Shown here one piece after another: positions 1 to 11,997 of a stretch of DNA of 64,000 bases. Origin of the DNA: Halisarca cf. caerulea (lineage: Eukaryota > Porifera > Demospongiae > Chondrillida > Halisarcidae); assembly GCA_963170055.1 (NCBI GenBank), contig CAUJGJ010000087.1, positions 767,501 to 831,500 of the forward strand. The letters run 5' to 3'. The notes under the pieces were generated by a model, which was not told the origin of the DNA, did not search any database, and worked only from the letters and a program-made list of their open reading frames with translations. The stretch's first letter is position 1, and each line of letters starts with the position of its first letter. Made by a program: the position numbers and the translations under genes.

Positions 1-576
1 ATTGTATGGAGTATCTATGGTCGATCTGATATAATAAAAACACTGGGTCCCACTCCCATATAAGCAAACAGTTATACTGAGTATATATGAATCATGCAAA
101 ATTCCTTGCCTGCTACCACAGGCAAACAAGCCCTCGATAGGATAGGATAGGACATGGTATGTAGTCTGCATGGGAAGCCAATACAATTTATAGCTTGAGA
201 ATGCTGCAAATTGAGGAAGAGAGAATGTGGGTTGTACTACCAACTAGACGGGCGGTTTAAATAGTGATTGATGTTATCTCTGATTAAGCTGATGGCTATA
301 ACATCAAAGTATATCACCCAACCATTGACACTGTGGCCAATCATATGAAAACCCTAAAAGTCAAACCGATCGAAATCTTATCAGATCTGGAAAAGCCTAT
401 ACATCAAAGCTGTAAGGCAGAAAAATCAACTCTGCCTGATGAGTGCCAGACTACCTGAGGATATAAAACTACTAATAGCAATCTATCACCGTTGTTTCGT
501 CACATCATCACAGGAGCCTGTATCCTTTCTAAACATGTACAAATAAGAGTCCTGTAACAGTCTTTGTATGTGTGTG

Positions 577-627
<51 letters not shown>

Positions 628-1190
628 TGTGTGTGTGTGTGTGTGTGTGCACGCGCGCACGTGCGCACGCATTGTGTGTATGTGTGTGTGTGTGTGTGTG
701 TACTCTCATGATCAGAAGAAACTGATACAACTTCCCTTCAAGTTGAATAGTAGGTACCTAAACCCTCCACCTAAACTGATCATGTAAACACACATTTAGT
801 GGCTCATAGACTTACATAGCCATTCTAGCAGGTTGGCTCTGGCCCGGGATTCCTCACACTTGTCATGCACTCGAAGTCTTTCATTGTATAATATACTGCT
901 GTCCATTATACATATATCTGGGGATCGTATAATTGATGTATAGAACTCACCCAACAGGCTACACTCCCTACCCAGGGGGTAGCTCAAATCTATGAATAAG
1001 GGATACTGCATGGGACAGCCTATATTGTATGTAAAGATGTTGACCACGTTGTATGGGAGATTCAAAGATTAATGTACTGCAACTATAAGTATTAGGGAGA
1101 AACTTTAAGACTATATTTAAGGCCTCATGCAAGCTGTGTCCTTTGTAGAGAGACTGACAATCCACATTTTGGAGCATCCGCTATATTCAT
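1..1190. other. Intergenic stretch, no gene seen
   Basis: No ORF here has a recognisable protein or a believable splice context. The first ~20 bases (GGAGTATCTATGG) look like the right half of a micro-hairpin seen elsewhere in the window. A long TG tract lies at about 568-703. The reading frames across that tract encode only poly-Cys/Val or poly-His/Thr. Confidence 0.6.
568..703. repeat. (TG)n microsatellite, interrupted
   Basis: Long TG/GT dinucleotide run with short CG-rich interruptions (CACGCGCGCACG) in the middle. Similar TG or CA tracts occur at 14229-14310, 19898-19964, 39686-39742 and 51028-51076. Confidence 0.95.
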
Positions 1191-2042
1191 TTACTCAGAC
1201 ATTTTTACTGCTGCTAATTGTCAATGGTATGGTGCATGGTTAGTGAGCTTACAACACTATTCAGTGTACAGTGCATTGGATCAATGATAGGGTTTTTACT
1301 TGTGTTGGGATCAATTATGTATGTGCTACTACTATGATATCTTCTGTCAGCAAATCACCCTTACATGTCCGCATCCAGACAAAGGAGACAAATTGAATGG
1401 AGAGTGCAGTGAAGTCTTCTGAAAAAAATGATATCTGGAGCCACAGTTAACTGACCCGTTGTAAAGGTGTCCCTATTTTGGAGGGCTTAAATGCATGTGA
1501 ATGCAAGGCATCCATAAAGAGGTGCAGCTAGGAACATTCACACCAGTGAGGAGCCAGATGACTCAACAACATGTGCATACAACAACATGTAGACTCATGT
1601 ATGATATTGGGACCCTATGACTATTCACAAGGAATATTAATGTCAAATGAGGCAGATTTAAGATGTCTTGCACACATGTGAAAATAGATGGTTGCAATCT
1701 TGGATGTGTCCTTGAACTTAGCTTAGCAATGTACTGTATACGTATACATTTGGTTGGCAGAAGCTACGGGATAAGCAGGAAGATGTTATTATGTCGATAT
1801 CTGCCACTTAACGAAAGACACTTTTCTGTCTCTATCCAACGGCTAAGGTAAAATCTATCATTTTCACCTTGATACCAAAAGTAAGGACTAATACAAACAT
1901 TAATGGTCCCATAATTGCCACAAAAGTTGTCAAACGCAATTGAAAATGGCTCAAGATGCCACCTAATATAACTTATTACAAACTCAATTAAAGTTTCCCA
2001 AGGGGAGCATACCTACAGACCCCCTTAGTTATAAACCCCTAC

Positions 2043-2207
2043 CAGGGGTGTATGAACCCTCATACAAGTGAGGGGGACGAAAGATTCTAGATGAAGCATT
2101 TTGTACATAAGTAAATACATTAAACACAATAATGATTTTGGGTTCCACTCCCTATAGGTGAGGGGGGCACGGGCCCCTTGGCTCCCCTGGTTCCTATGCC
2201 TATGCCT
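2043..2207. mobile_element. Short TIR element (CAGGGG family)
   Basis: A ~165-bp non-coding repeat beginning CAGGGGTGTATGAACC and ending GGTTCCTATGCCTATG, so the ends are imperfect inverted repeats. The internal motif ACAAGTGAGGGGG recurs in every copy. Other copies are at 2300-2452, 22255-22347 (partial), 23245-23413, 23509-23667 and 45235-45396. Confidence 0.6.
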
Positions 2208-2299
2208 ACAATACCGCATTGCATGTATTCATAGATAACTATGGTAATATGAGATATCTGCCCCCTTCCATCTGTTGCTATTGGCCCCATAATTTTTAT

Positions 2300-2452
2300 C
2301 AGGGGCATAGGATCACTCACACAAGTGAGGGGGCAGAAGATTTTGATGGAGCATTAAACAACAATATATTAGACACATGTAGGTATTTGGGTCTTACTAA
2401 CTAAAGGTGATGGGGCCAGGGCCCCTCTGGCCCCTCTGGTTCTATGCCTATG
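2300..2452. mobile_element. Short TIR element (CAGGGG family)
   Basis: Starts CAGGGGCATAGGATCACTC and ends GGTTCTATGCCTATG. This gives outward inverted ends of about 12 bp, with ACAAGTGAGGGGG inside. It lies in the 3' flank of receptor gene A, and its counterpart at 23509-23667 sits at the same place in the duplicated copy. It therefore predates the duplication. Confidence 0.65.
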
Positions 2453-2832
2453 ATTAATAGTATTGATTCTGAAAAAAACACGATACATAGATACAATACA
2501 TGCATAAAAAATTACTACTATCATGCATGTCTCACATGACCGGCAAGCACCATAATTTTTCTGAATCAACTTCCTGCCAAACGTATCCTTAGCTAGGTAA
2601 AACCCTGACCATGCTAATCAGTAAGGCTATTAATATAATAATAACACTGAGTACAAAGTATCATATGTAATCATTGACAACACAAGGTAACAAAAAATTA
2701 GTGAGCAGTGTGATACACAGCAAACACACACTGCTGCTTCCTCTTCAAATGTTAACAAAACCATACAACAAATATTAATAATAGTACACGTCACAAAGCA
2801 CCATATAGGCATGTACATACTTTAAAACCAAT

Positions 2833-5800
2833 TTAATTTATCATGTCATATGCTGGATTGTCAGTCATTGCAATATCCTCATAATTTTTTTGAGTGTTGT
2901 CTGCTTCGTATACACTGACAAGGTCTTTTTCTTGCGAGGAGTTCACAGGATCATAGGCTGGGTTTTCAGTCATTTCAACGTCTTCATTGATCTTGTGTCC
3001 TTGAGTACTATCCTGCATGGCTGCAGACTTTGATAGAGAACTGCTTGGAGATTTGTCACTGCACTTGTAGCAGTGTCTTGTTACTAAGACTGCAACAGTT
3101 ACACTGATGAAGCTTATCAGCAGCAGGATACCAGAAACAACTGTCATACCAACAATGAAGTATCCTTTACTGACTGTATCAATGGTGGGACCTGCAATGA
3201 CCAAATTAACAAGAAAGGAACTACTGATGCCCGCCAAGCTACCATACTTAGCCAAGTGGAAAACAATTGAACTCCGTTGCACTGCTATAGCCGCTGTTAT
3301 TGTGACCTTCTTAGCATTAACAGTTAGTTATTATCAAATATTACGCTACTTACTATATTGTTAGGTATGGTATACAAACTGGCATTGGAGCTATAGCCTT
3401 GACTGCATGACCTCAAAGCACGTATATTCCTAATACTGCTCAGCTGCAGGTGCATCTTTTGATGTACGCATGACACTGTTGGGAGATAAATTGATTATAA
3501 AATTAAATGTGCTATTTAACATACCTCTTCTGTCACTGTATTCCGTTCGCTGCATTAAAGTGTTGAACTGGAAAATGTTGTCCTGTCCATTGTTGAAAGG
3601 TAAAACAGTGCTAGCAGAGCAGGTAGTACAGTCTGGTACAGAGGTGGAGCTGGTGGACCCAACAGAAGTGGTCAAGTAGTAGATGGAATTGGTACCACAG
3701 GTGACAGTTGTCTGACAGGAGGACACACTGAGGGGGCCAACACAGGTATCCATGCAACCAAAGGTAATATTTGCACCTGTTTTCATGGACACAGCAGCTT
3801 TAACAGCTACACAGAGGGAGTAGTGGGAGCAGACACAAAATTAAAATAATAAAGAACTCCATATTTGGTGATAGAATGGTTGCTTACTTGTGTCTGTGGT
3901 CACCATCCTGCCTCCTGAGAGTCCATTAAACGGCTGTACAGTCACTGTATACATGTTACCAAGGGTGAGACCATCAAAGTAAGCTGAATAAATTCCTTCT
4001 CCATTGATGGGTACTCTCTTTGTCTGGGATCGTCCGCTGAAAGAGAAAACAATTGCACTTGCCAAAGCGTTCATATTATCGGCTATGTACTAATGAGAAA
4101 GGAGATGTTATGAGTAAAAATGAAATAGATACTGTGAGAATTCCCCATTATGTGGTAACTACATGCATGTGAACTGGTGTACATGCAGAAGCGATAAAAT
4201 AATACAATCTACCGAATCATTGGAATTAACTTTCAATGCAAACTCCTATTGATGCACAAAATTTGTTTTCAAATTGTATAATTATAATCATTATAATAAA
4301 AGTTTTAAACGCATTCACATTTGTACCTGCACAAACACTGTGACTGCTGGATTTGATCCTCCATTGGAACACACAGACACAAAGTCATCCTCCCACAGGG
4401 GTCCAGTTGTGTACACCACTCCACAGTTGCTACTGCATCCAACCACATTACAAGCTGCAATACTGATGTTGTACTCTGTCAGTGGCTGGAGTCCAGTGAA
4501 TGTGAAGGATGTATCTGTTGTACATGTGTTCTCTGTTCCATTGACACCATCAATAGCAGGATCAGTGGTGATTTGGTACTGTATTGTAGACAACAGTCCA
4601 GTAGGTACCCAGGAGAGGGATATGGTAGAGTCTGTGGTCCCATTCAGTGTAACATTTGGACATGGAGGTAGGCCTGAAGTGGTAGAAACCTGTAAATCAC
4701 TCATGTTCAAGTGCTGCATGAAGCCAAGTTAACACTATTATGCTGTGCATATTCATGTATACGCATTATAATTCAATGCATGTGCACACAATAGAAACAC
4801 AACTATATGAATACACCATGCATACATGCAGCAGCTCTCACCTTCAACATATATGGTTAATGTGCCAACTATGTTACCAACACGACCATCTTTGCATCTC
4901 ACAGTAGTATTAGAGTCCCCCATCATGGCATTGAGTATTGTAATATTGGATGGAATATCAGCATTAGTAGTATCCCCAGTTTCAATTCTTGGGTGATTTG
5001 CCAAAACAAGGACACCAGTGGCTCCTAGACGAGTCAGCTCAACCTCCCAGAATAAGAATGGGCTACTTGGAGTGGCATTGCATACAAATGTCATGTTCTG
5101 TCCTTCAATGTAAACAAAACTGTCTGGAGTGGGACCACCTTGAGCATGATCCACAGAACGCAATTCAACTGCTGCAGAAGGAATGAAAGAAATTAAGATA
5201 GGAGGAAGCACAGAGTGCAAACTTCACTTGACCCAAAAGAGAGGATGTGATTTAGGCTCAAATACCTATTTGTTCACACTGTATTATCCAAATCACAAAC
5301 AATATTGATACAAAAATGGGCCTCGGACTCAGGGTTCTTCCCAGTGTAGTGGACAGAGCACTGTGCAAAGGGGTTCCTGGCAAGCAAAAAATCATTATGT
5401 CTAAGTGACCGAACCTCAGACACAGGGTTTAGAGTAAAACCAAAAATGGCATGGATTATTCCCCCTCCATGGCTAGGCCGAAAATTCAAATCAAATTTAG
5501 GTCTTAGAACTGTTCAATAATAATGAGCATAGGCTGATTCCCTGTGTACGAATAGCAAGGTAGTTTCTATTACTGTACAGCACTTTTGAGTACATCTAAT
5601 AAATAAAATAATAATTGTCTAGATAAAATGAAATCAGAGTGCACGTCTATAGTAGACGCTATTGGGTGGTTAGATATTATCATGCAGTAACTGCATGCCA
5701 TTGAGTGAAGACTTTCCCGTGCACTAAAATTTACTCAATCCCCAAACTAAGGACATTCTCAAAATGAAAGTAAACGCATAAGCAAAACAAATCCGTACGC

Positions 5801-6192
5801 TGTTTGCAAGTTTTTAATTGTAAAAGTTGCTTCTGAACAACTTACAACACTCCATCTGCCAAAAGTTCCCCACTAGACATATAATACGCTCTGCTCGCTT
5901 GGAGAACATACACACAAATACAAAATTACAGTGTTATTTTTTTTCTTTCTTTATTCTAAGGTCTACATGTCTGTCTTTTGATTCTGATTGATTTATTCCG
6001 TTATTGGTTTTCTGTATTAGTACTGATTTCATAATTCTGTTTCTATTAAAAAAAAAAAAAAAAATTAAGTATATATAGCTAGGGGATTATTCTTGGCGGG
6101 TAGGCATTAGCCCCTCACTCACCTATCTGTGAAGTTGTCACTCCGAGAATGGAAAGCACAAATAGTACAGCTGTGATCAATCTGTTGGTCAT
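2833..6192 (-). CDS. Single-pass receptor with Ig and FN3 domains and NPxY tail (gene A)
   Basis: Six exons with consistent phases: 6192-6123, 5171-4842, 4673-4327, 4023-3888, 3806-3525 and 3191-2833 (1524 nt, 507 aa). Exon 1 encodes a signal peptide (MTNRLITAVLFVLSILGVTT). Residues ~24-133 form an Ig-like domain (Cys in MTFVCNAT, Trp in FLFWEVEL, Cys in TTVRCKDG). An FN3 domain follows (LPPCPNV ... LTEYNISIAACNVVG), then an FN3-like half (YTVTVQPFNGL). Residues ~295-388 are a Cys/Ser/Thr-rich stalk. A membrane segment lies at ~398-425 (GYFIVGMTVVSGILLLIS). The cytoplasmic tail has two NPAY motifs (465-468, 500-503), YEDI at 492 and a tyrosine at 483. PTB/SH2-type tyrosine signalling is inferred from these motifs. 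No named orthologue is recognised; the family could be sponge-specific. The 5' region is separated from a large palindromic element by ~210 bp. Confidence 0.87.
5172..6122 (-). other. Intron 1 of receptor gene A
   Basis: This 951-bp intron lies between the signal-peptide exon and the Ig exon. The donor reads ATAG|GTGAGT and the acceptor TCCTTCTGCAG|C. It contains an A-run at 6048-6063 and no credible coding segment. Confidence 0.75.
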
Positions 6193-6570
6193 GACGTCGT
6201 CAAGTTGGCCCAAGGATCCCAGGAATATTCCTTCGTTAGGACTATACAAATACCAGATGCCTCTAAGTAAAGTTCACCAGATTAGCGATCGCCTGAGATA
6301 AAAGACGCAACTGAACTTTGGAACAACCCGGACAGAAACTGTTTGACAGAATGAGAGGCCTTCGTCTTCTGACAGCCTTTAGCGTTCACCTAGAGGAAAG
6401 TCCGGTGTCATAATGATATGGGGCCCCCCGTAGATATGAGGACCCCCGTCCCCAAATCTACGTAGATATGGGGACCCCATAATAAATATGGGGCCCCACT
6501 GTACAGCGATGTGCCATAAGATTTAGATTTTAAGCGATATTTAACAAAACTGTATGTACGACTCGAAGAA

Positions 6571-6807
6571 ATGATGAAGCGTGCGACAATACGTAAGAAG
6601 GCGAAATGGGCGAGCGAATGGGCACATGGGCAGCAGAAAGAAGGATTATCCGACGGCAGATTTACGTTCAGCAAAATTTTCCATTATGTGACTAAACGCA
6701 AATACGCACCTGTCTCCACGAAGTCAGAAAAACATGCTCTCATGCAAGGAAGCGAGACAAGTTCTTTTTACAATTACAGTAGAGGAAGAACATCTCAGTC
6801 TACTTAG
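6571..6807 (+). CDS. Small ORF conserved in both palindrome arms (78 aa)
   Basis: The ORF starts MMKRATIRKKAKWASEWAHG and has a basic N-terminal third. The right arm carries the inverted counterpart (17107-16871), whose frame is also open with only a few replacements (KRKYAPVSTKS versus KCKYAPVSMKS). Two open copies may hint at a coding role, such as part of a transposon-encoded protein. High overall identity of the two segments is an adequate alternative, and the opposite strand also stays open (88 aa). No family is recognised. Confidence 0.25.
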   Translation: MMKRATIRKKAKWASEWAHGQQKEGLSDGRFTFSKIFHYVTKRKYAPVSTKSEKHALMQGSETSSFYNYSRGRTSQST

Positions 6808-6944
6808 TCTAATATGTAAGTGGTGGCAGAAAGTACAAATCAACTTGATGTCCAAACTATATTGCATGGTATGTATGAATTTATATAAATTAAATATTAA
6901 TATAATGTAATAATATTATATAGATATCTCTATCTAATGAACAG

Positions 6945-7440
6945 TTGCAGCCACTAGAAATTGCAATCCGTGAGAAACTTATTCCTGCACTTACCTGAAC
7001 AAAAGCTCTAGCTCACCAAGTATGAAAGGGATCTCTTCGCTCTCCCAGTCAGAGATGGTGGTATGGGCATACCCATACACACCAGATATCTTCTCAGCAG
7101 AGATCCCTCTCACAAAGGATATGTGGTCCATTGGTAAAAGCAGTGATAAATCAACAGAGAGTGCTCGACACCAACCTTCTTCAGGAGCATGCTGAGAACA
7201 AGAAGGAAGTCATAAGACAACATCTTCATGAGAAAAGTGTTATCTCTTAGAGTCTAGCAGAACTGTGGAGCACCTCCCATCCAAACTTCAACATCAGCCA
7301 AGATGGTGCATCTTCCTGGCTGTCCACCATTCCTCTGAAAGTTTATGACTTTGCTCTCCATAAGCATGCTTTTCATGATGCTGCATGTGGCTCTCAGATA
7401 TGGCTGGCCCCCAGATGGTGTGCCAACTTTTAATTTCCGT
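6945..7440 (+). pseudogene. Retroelement reverse-transcriptase C-terminal remnant (left arm)
   Basis: Broken reading frames translate to LQPLEIAIREKLIPALT, then RTVEHLPSKLQ, matching the better preserved inverted copy at 16745-16220. Stops and frameshifts are frequent and the 3' portion is deleted after about 7440. The LTGR-type and PLE...I.KKL.PALTG signatures are familiar from the post-RT region of invertebrate LINE-like elements. It is non-functional. Confidence 0.7.
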
Positions 7441-7879
7441 GCGTATTTAATCGTCGTAATTTAATTTCTGTATATATGTATGCTGCATGTAAATGTACTA
7501 TGAATTCAAAAAAAATAATAATAATATTATATAGAGCCTATGGTATTACAACATATTTATGCAGTTATATTGCATGCATTATATGTTATTAAGCAGCTTC
7601 TTGAAACGATGTCTAATTTCTTTAATTTGTACATTGATCTCTTAGACTACCTGTTTGTATACTTTGATTTGATAATTTTGTGTCGATCACAGTACTGTAC
7701 TGATTATACTATCCGATAATTAGCACTGAACATTTATTTGACAATTACTTTGAGCAAACAATGTTAAGAATTTGGACTGTTACAATACACTGCATGACTA
7801 AATGTTCTACATCTTTTCCAGTATCACATGTAGTGTCCTCTCTGGAGAGTATACAATGCAGGACATTCAACTTCTTGGG

Positions 7880-8250
7880 CTACTCCGGCTATAATTGCTC
7901 CTACAGGAGGAAGAAGATTGTTTCAATGGATGACAACTGTTACACAAATTATTACTCCAACCATTGCATTTCAAAGCACAAATTTTGTATTCCGATGCAG
8001 AACACAAATTTGTTATCCAGCATTGCAAATCAGAGCACAATTTTGTAATCCAACATTGTACTTCAGAGCATGCACAAATTTGAAATCCAACACTATTGTA
8101 CTTCAGAGCACAACTTTGTAATCCAATATTGCACTTCAGAGTACTAACTAGTATTCCATAATGTGGATGGATTAACTTCAAAACACAAATTTGTATTCCA
8201 GCATGTAAATACGGAATATAAATTTGTATTCCAACACAATAAGAATTCAC
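7880..8250. repeat. Degenerate ~35-45-bp tandem repeats, left arm
   Basis: Repeated modules of the form CAGAGCACAA(A)TTTTGTAATCC plus ATTGCACTTCAGAGCA recur about eight times. The inverted counterpart is at about 14680-15010 in the right arm. These produce spurious ORFs on both strands. Confidence 0.7.
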
Positions 8251-8396
8251 ACCACAAACAAAGACTAAAACATAATGACATGGTCAGCTATACCATCATG
8301 ATAGAATCACCTACGTAGGAAAGGATATTATTACTCTACGTATACTTCCAGAAAGATAATGCCTTGTGGCAATAAGTACATACTAACTTTCACTGA

Positions 8397-10560
8397 TGGC
8401 ATGTAGATGTGAGGACCCCACACTATACTCAGTATAGGCCCCAGCATAGCATGCTGTGTGTGAAACCCATGTACTGTAGATATGGGGACCCCACATTACC
8501 GAGTTCCAGGTTAACATGTATGTGAGACCCATGGCCATGTGATAGCATGTAGATATGGGGACCCCATACTATACTCAGTCTAAGCCCCCAACATAGCATG
8601 CTGTGCGTGAGACCCATGTAGATATGGGGACCCCACACACTATACTCAGTCTAAGCCTTCAACATAGCATGCTGTGCATGGAACTGTAGGTATGGGGACC
8701 CCACAATATAGAGTTCCAGTTTAACATGTATGTGAGACCCATGGCCATGTGACAGCATGTAGATATGGGGACCCCACACTATAGGGTCCCAGCATAGCAT
8801 GACTTGTTGTACATGGAGCCCATGTAGATATGGGGACCGAACACTATATTATATAGGGCTCCTGTTTAACATGTATGTGAGACCCATGTGACAGCATGTA
8901 GATATGGGGACCCCATACTATACTCAGTCTAAGCCCTCAACATAGCATGCTGTGTGTAAGACCCGTGTAGATATAGGGACCCCACACACTATACTGAATA
9001 TAAGGCCCCAGCATAGCATGCTGGGTATGGACCCCATGTTGATATATTCCAACACAATAAGAATTCATGCACACCACAAAAAAGACTAAGACTCTATACA
9101 GCAATGTTATGTATTTCATGATACTAACTTTGTATTACACAAATTGGATTTCTGTGCATGTTATATAAAACTGCAAATTAGTTACGTTTGTTGTAATAAG
9201 TACATAGTAGTAACTTTCACTGATGGCATGTAGATATGGGGACCCCACACTATACTCAGTATATAGGCCCCAGCATAGCATCCTGTGTGTGACACCCATG
9301 TATACTGTAGATGTGGGGACCCCACATTACCGAGTTCCAGTTTAACATGATGTGAGACCCATGGCCATGTGACAGCATGTAAATATGGGGACCCCACACT
9401 ATAGGGCCCCAGAATAGTATGACATGCATGGAGCCCATGTAGATATGGGGACCCCACACATTATACTGAATATAAGGCCCCAACATAGCATGCTGTGCAT
9501 GGAGCCCATGTAGATATGGGGACCCCATACTATACTCAGTCTAAGCCCCCAATATAGCATGCTGTGCATGAGACCTGTGTAGATATGAGGACCCCATGTA
9601 GATATTGGGACCCCACACAACAGGGCCCCAGCATAGCATGCTGCGTGTGAGACACATGTAGATATGGGGACCCCACACTATAGGGACCCAGCATAGCATG
9701 CTGCGTGTGAGACACATGTAGATATGGGGACCCCACACTATAAGGCCCCAGCATAACATGTTGTACGTGAGACCCGTGTAGATATGGGGACCCCACACAA
9801 CAGGGCCCCAGCATAGCATGCTGCGTGTGAGACACATGTAGATATGGGGACCCCATGTAGATATAGAGACCCCACACAACAGGGCCCCAGCATAACATGC
9901 TGTACGTGAGACCGGTGTAGATATGGGGACCCCACACTATAGGGACCCAGCATAGCATGCTGTGTGTGAGGCATGTGTTGACATGGGGACCCCACACTAT
10001 AGGGACCCAGCATAGCATGCTGTGTGTGATACACGTGTAGATATGGGGACCCCACACTATAGGGGTGAGACACGTGTAGATATGGGAACCCAACATAGCA
10101 TGCTGTGCATGGAGCCCATGTAGATATGGGGACCCCACACTATAGGGACCCAGCATAGCATGCTGTGTGTGAGGCACGTGTAGATATGGGGACCCCATGT
10201 AGATATAGGGACCCCACACAACAGGGCCCCAGCATAGCATGCTGCGTGTGAGACACATGTAGATATGGGGACCCCACACTATAGGGACCCAGCATAGCAA
10301 GCTGTGTGTGAGACACGTGTAGATATGGGGACCCCACACTATACTCAGTCTAAGCCCTCAACATAGCATGCTGTGCATGGAGCCCATGTAGATATGGGGA
10401 CCCCGCACTATAGGGACCCAGCATAGCATGCTGTGTGTGAGACACGTGTAGATATGGGGACCCCACACTATAGGGGTGAGACACGTGTAGATATGGGAAC
10501 CCAGCATAGCATGCTGTGCATGAAACACATGTAGATATGGGAACCCCACACTCCCTACTC
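8397..10560. repeat. Tandem array of a ~60-bp unit, left arm
   Basis: About thirty copies of a unit containing TAGATATGGGGACCCCACAC, then CAGCATAGCATGCTGTG, then GTGAGAC(C/A)CATG. Longer variants of 70-85 bp include ATACTCAGTCTAAGCC. Each unit carries two short palindromes (GGGGACCCC and GCATGC). The array is interrupted at 9040-9230 by non-repeat sequence. Because the period is near 60 (a multiple of 3) all frames yield repetitive ORFs such as GSPYLHVSHTQHAMLGP; I treat these as by-products. Confidence 0.95.
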
Positions 10561-10775
10561 AATATAAGGCCTCAACATATTATGCTTGTAATAGGCCTCA
10601 ACATTACACCACCATACTATGGCCACACATAGTAATAATAATCTGTGTAGCTATGGAGACTCCACAATACAGGAACCATACACAACATGTCATGCATGGA
10701 ATTTGTGTATAACTATGGATGGGGACCTCATAACTGGACCCCAGTAAGCAATTGGGTCAGTCGATTCCTGAGTGT

Positions 10776-11018
10776 GCTCAAGTTCTAAAGAACAACTGCC
10801 TATCATAATGTTACTATTTACCTCTCAGCTGGGAAGGAACAAGCTATTCTAGTGACTATCGTTATACTTACTGATATAGTGGATACTGAAGAACCTCCTG
10901 GTGTTGATCTCTGTCCTAAGAACTCTGTTCTATCGTTTAAAGTTAGCTTGTAAGTTGTTCATGATCAAATCCGTACCACAAGATGCACTGAAACAGTCTT
11001 GGCATTCTAAATTTCACT
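10776..11018 (+). pseudogene. Broken counterpart of inner ORF, left arm
   Basis: Translates to fragments such as TTAYHN(V)TIYLSAGKEQAIL and DTEEPPGVDLC, matching the open 87-aa frame at 11720-11457 on the other arm. It is interrupted by stops and a deletion after SFKVSL. The original product is not recognised. Confidence 0.4.
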
Positions 11019-11228
11019 GAGACGAGATATGAGCCTCGTATAAAGAAATTAGGCGGTTGTAAAACTCATCGGAACGAAAATACTGTTGGTTTCCAGAAAG
11101 TCCCCAAAACTACGGCAGGAGCCCCATTTCTATCGTAGCTATGGGGTCCGGGAGCCCCATATCTACGCAAATATAGGGCCGGGGGGCCCCATATTTACGT
11201 AGAATTGGGGACGGGGAGCCCCAAATTC

Positions 11229-11280
11229 AAGGGTCCCCATTTTCACATGACACCGGTGTCATGTGAAAATGGGGACCCTT
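11229..11280. repeat. Perfect centre of the large palindrome
   Basis: Perfect inverted repeat of about 26 bp per arm with no spacer. The axis lies between 11254 and 11255 (CATGACACC|GGTGTCATG), and the near-perfect match then continues outward. The absence of any loop suggests either two elements fused end to end or a hairpin-derived origin. Confidence 0.95.
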
Positions 11281-11456
11281 AAATTTGGGGGCCCCCGTCC
11301 CCAATTCTACGGAGATATGGGGCTCCCGGGCCCCATAGCTACGGTAGAAATAGGGCTCCTGCCGTAGTTTTGGGGACTTTCTAGAAACCAACAGTATCTT
11401 CGTTCCGATGAGTTTTACAACCACGTAATTTCTTTATACGAGGCTCATATCTCGGC

Positions 11457-11720
11457 TCAGTGAAATTTAGAATGCCAATATTGTTTCTGTGCATCTTGTG
11501 GTACGGATTTGATCATGAACAACTTGACGAAAACTGAACGCGTGAAGCTAACTTTAAACGATAGAAAAGAGTTCTTAGAACAGAGATCAACACCAGGAGG
11601 TTCTTCAGTATCCACTATATCAGTAAGTATAACGATAGTCACTAGAATAGCTTGTTCCTTCTCAGCTGAGAGGTAAATAGTAATATTATGATAGGCAGTT
11701 GTTCGTACGAACTCGAGCAC
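11457..11720 (-). CDS. Unrecognised 87-aa ORF in palindrome inner region
   Basis: An open frame (starts MLEFVRTTAYHNITIYLSAE, includes DTEEPPGVDLCSKNSF) in the right arm; the left-arm copy at 10776-11018 is broken. No domain is recognised, and a chance ORF is quite possible. Its start lies close to the shared inner terminal sequence of the element. Confidence 0.2.
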   Translation of the reverse strand: MLEFVRTTAYHNITIYLSAEKEQAILVTIVILTDIVDTEEPPGVDLCSKNSFLSFKVSFTRSVFVKLFMIKSVPQDAQKQYWHSKFH

Positions 11721-11997
11721 ACTCAGGAGTCGACTGAGAGTCCCAATTGCTTACTGGGGTCCTGTTATGAGGTCCCCATCCGTAGTTATAACACATTGCA
11801 TGCATGACATGTTGTATATGGTTTCTATATTGTGGAGTCCCCATACGTAGCTACACAGATTATTATTACTATGTGTGGCCATATGGTGTGGCCATAGTAT
11901 GGTGTGGTGTAATGTTGAGGCCTATTACAAGCATAATATGTTGGGGCCTTATACTGAGTATGGAGTGTGGACATGGGCTCCATGCAAGGTGTGTTAT

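Larger units (their letters stand above)
1200..5120. repeat. Segmental duplication, copy 1 (partner 22352-26333)
   Basis: From the motif TGTCAATGGTATGGTGCATG (near 1217) onward this segment matches 22352-26333 in direct orientation. It covers the 3' flank and all downstream exons and introns of receptor gene A. Small indels and base changes are scattered, but every coding exon after the Ig exon has the same length in both copies (347, 136, 282 and 359 nt). Homology stops inside the Ig-domain exon, so the signal-peptide exon was not duplicated or was later lost. Confidence 0.9.

Noticed and set aside
486..787. ORFs of poly-His/Thr or poly-Cys/Val across the TG tract (also at 14083-14440, 19847-20155, 39666-39878, 50958-51259)
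   Set aside because: They are translations of a dinucleotide microsatellite in several frames, with no splice context or homology.
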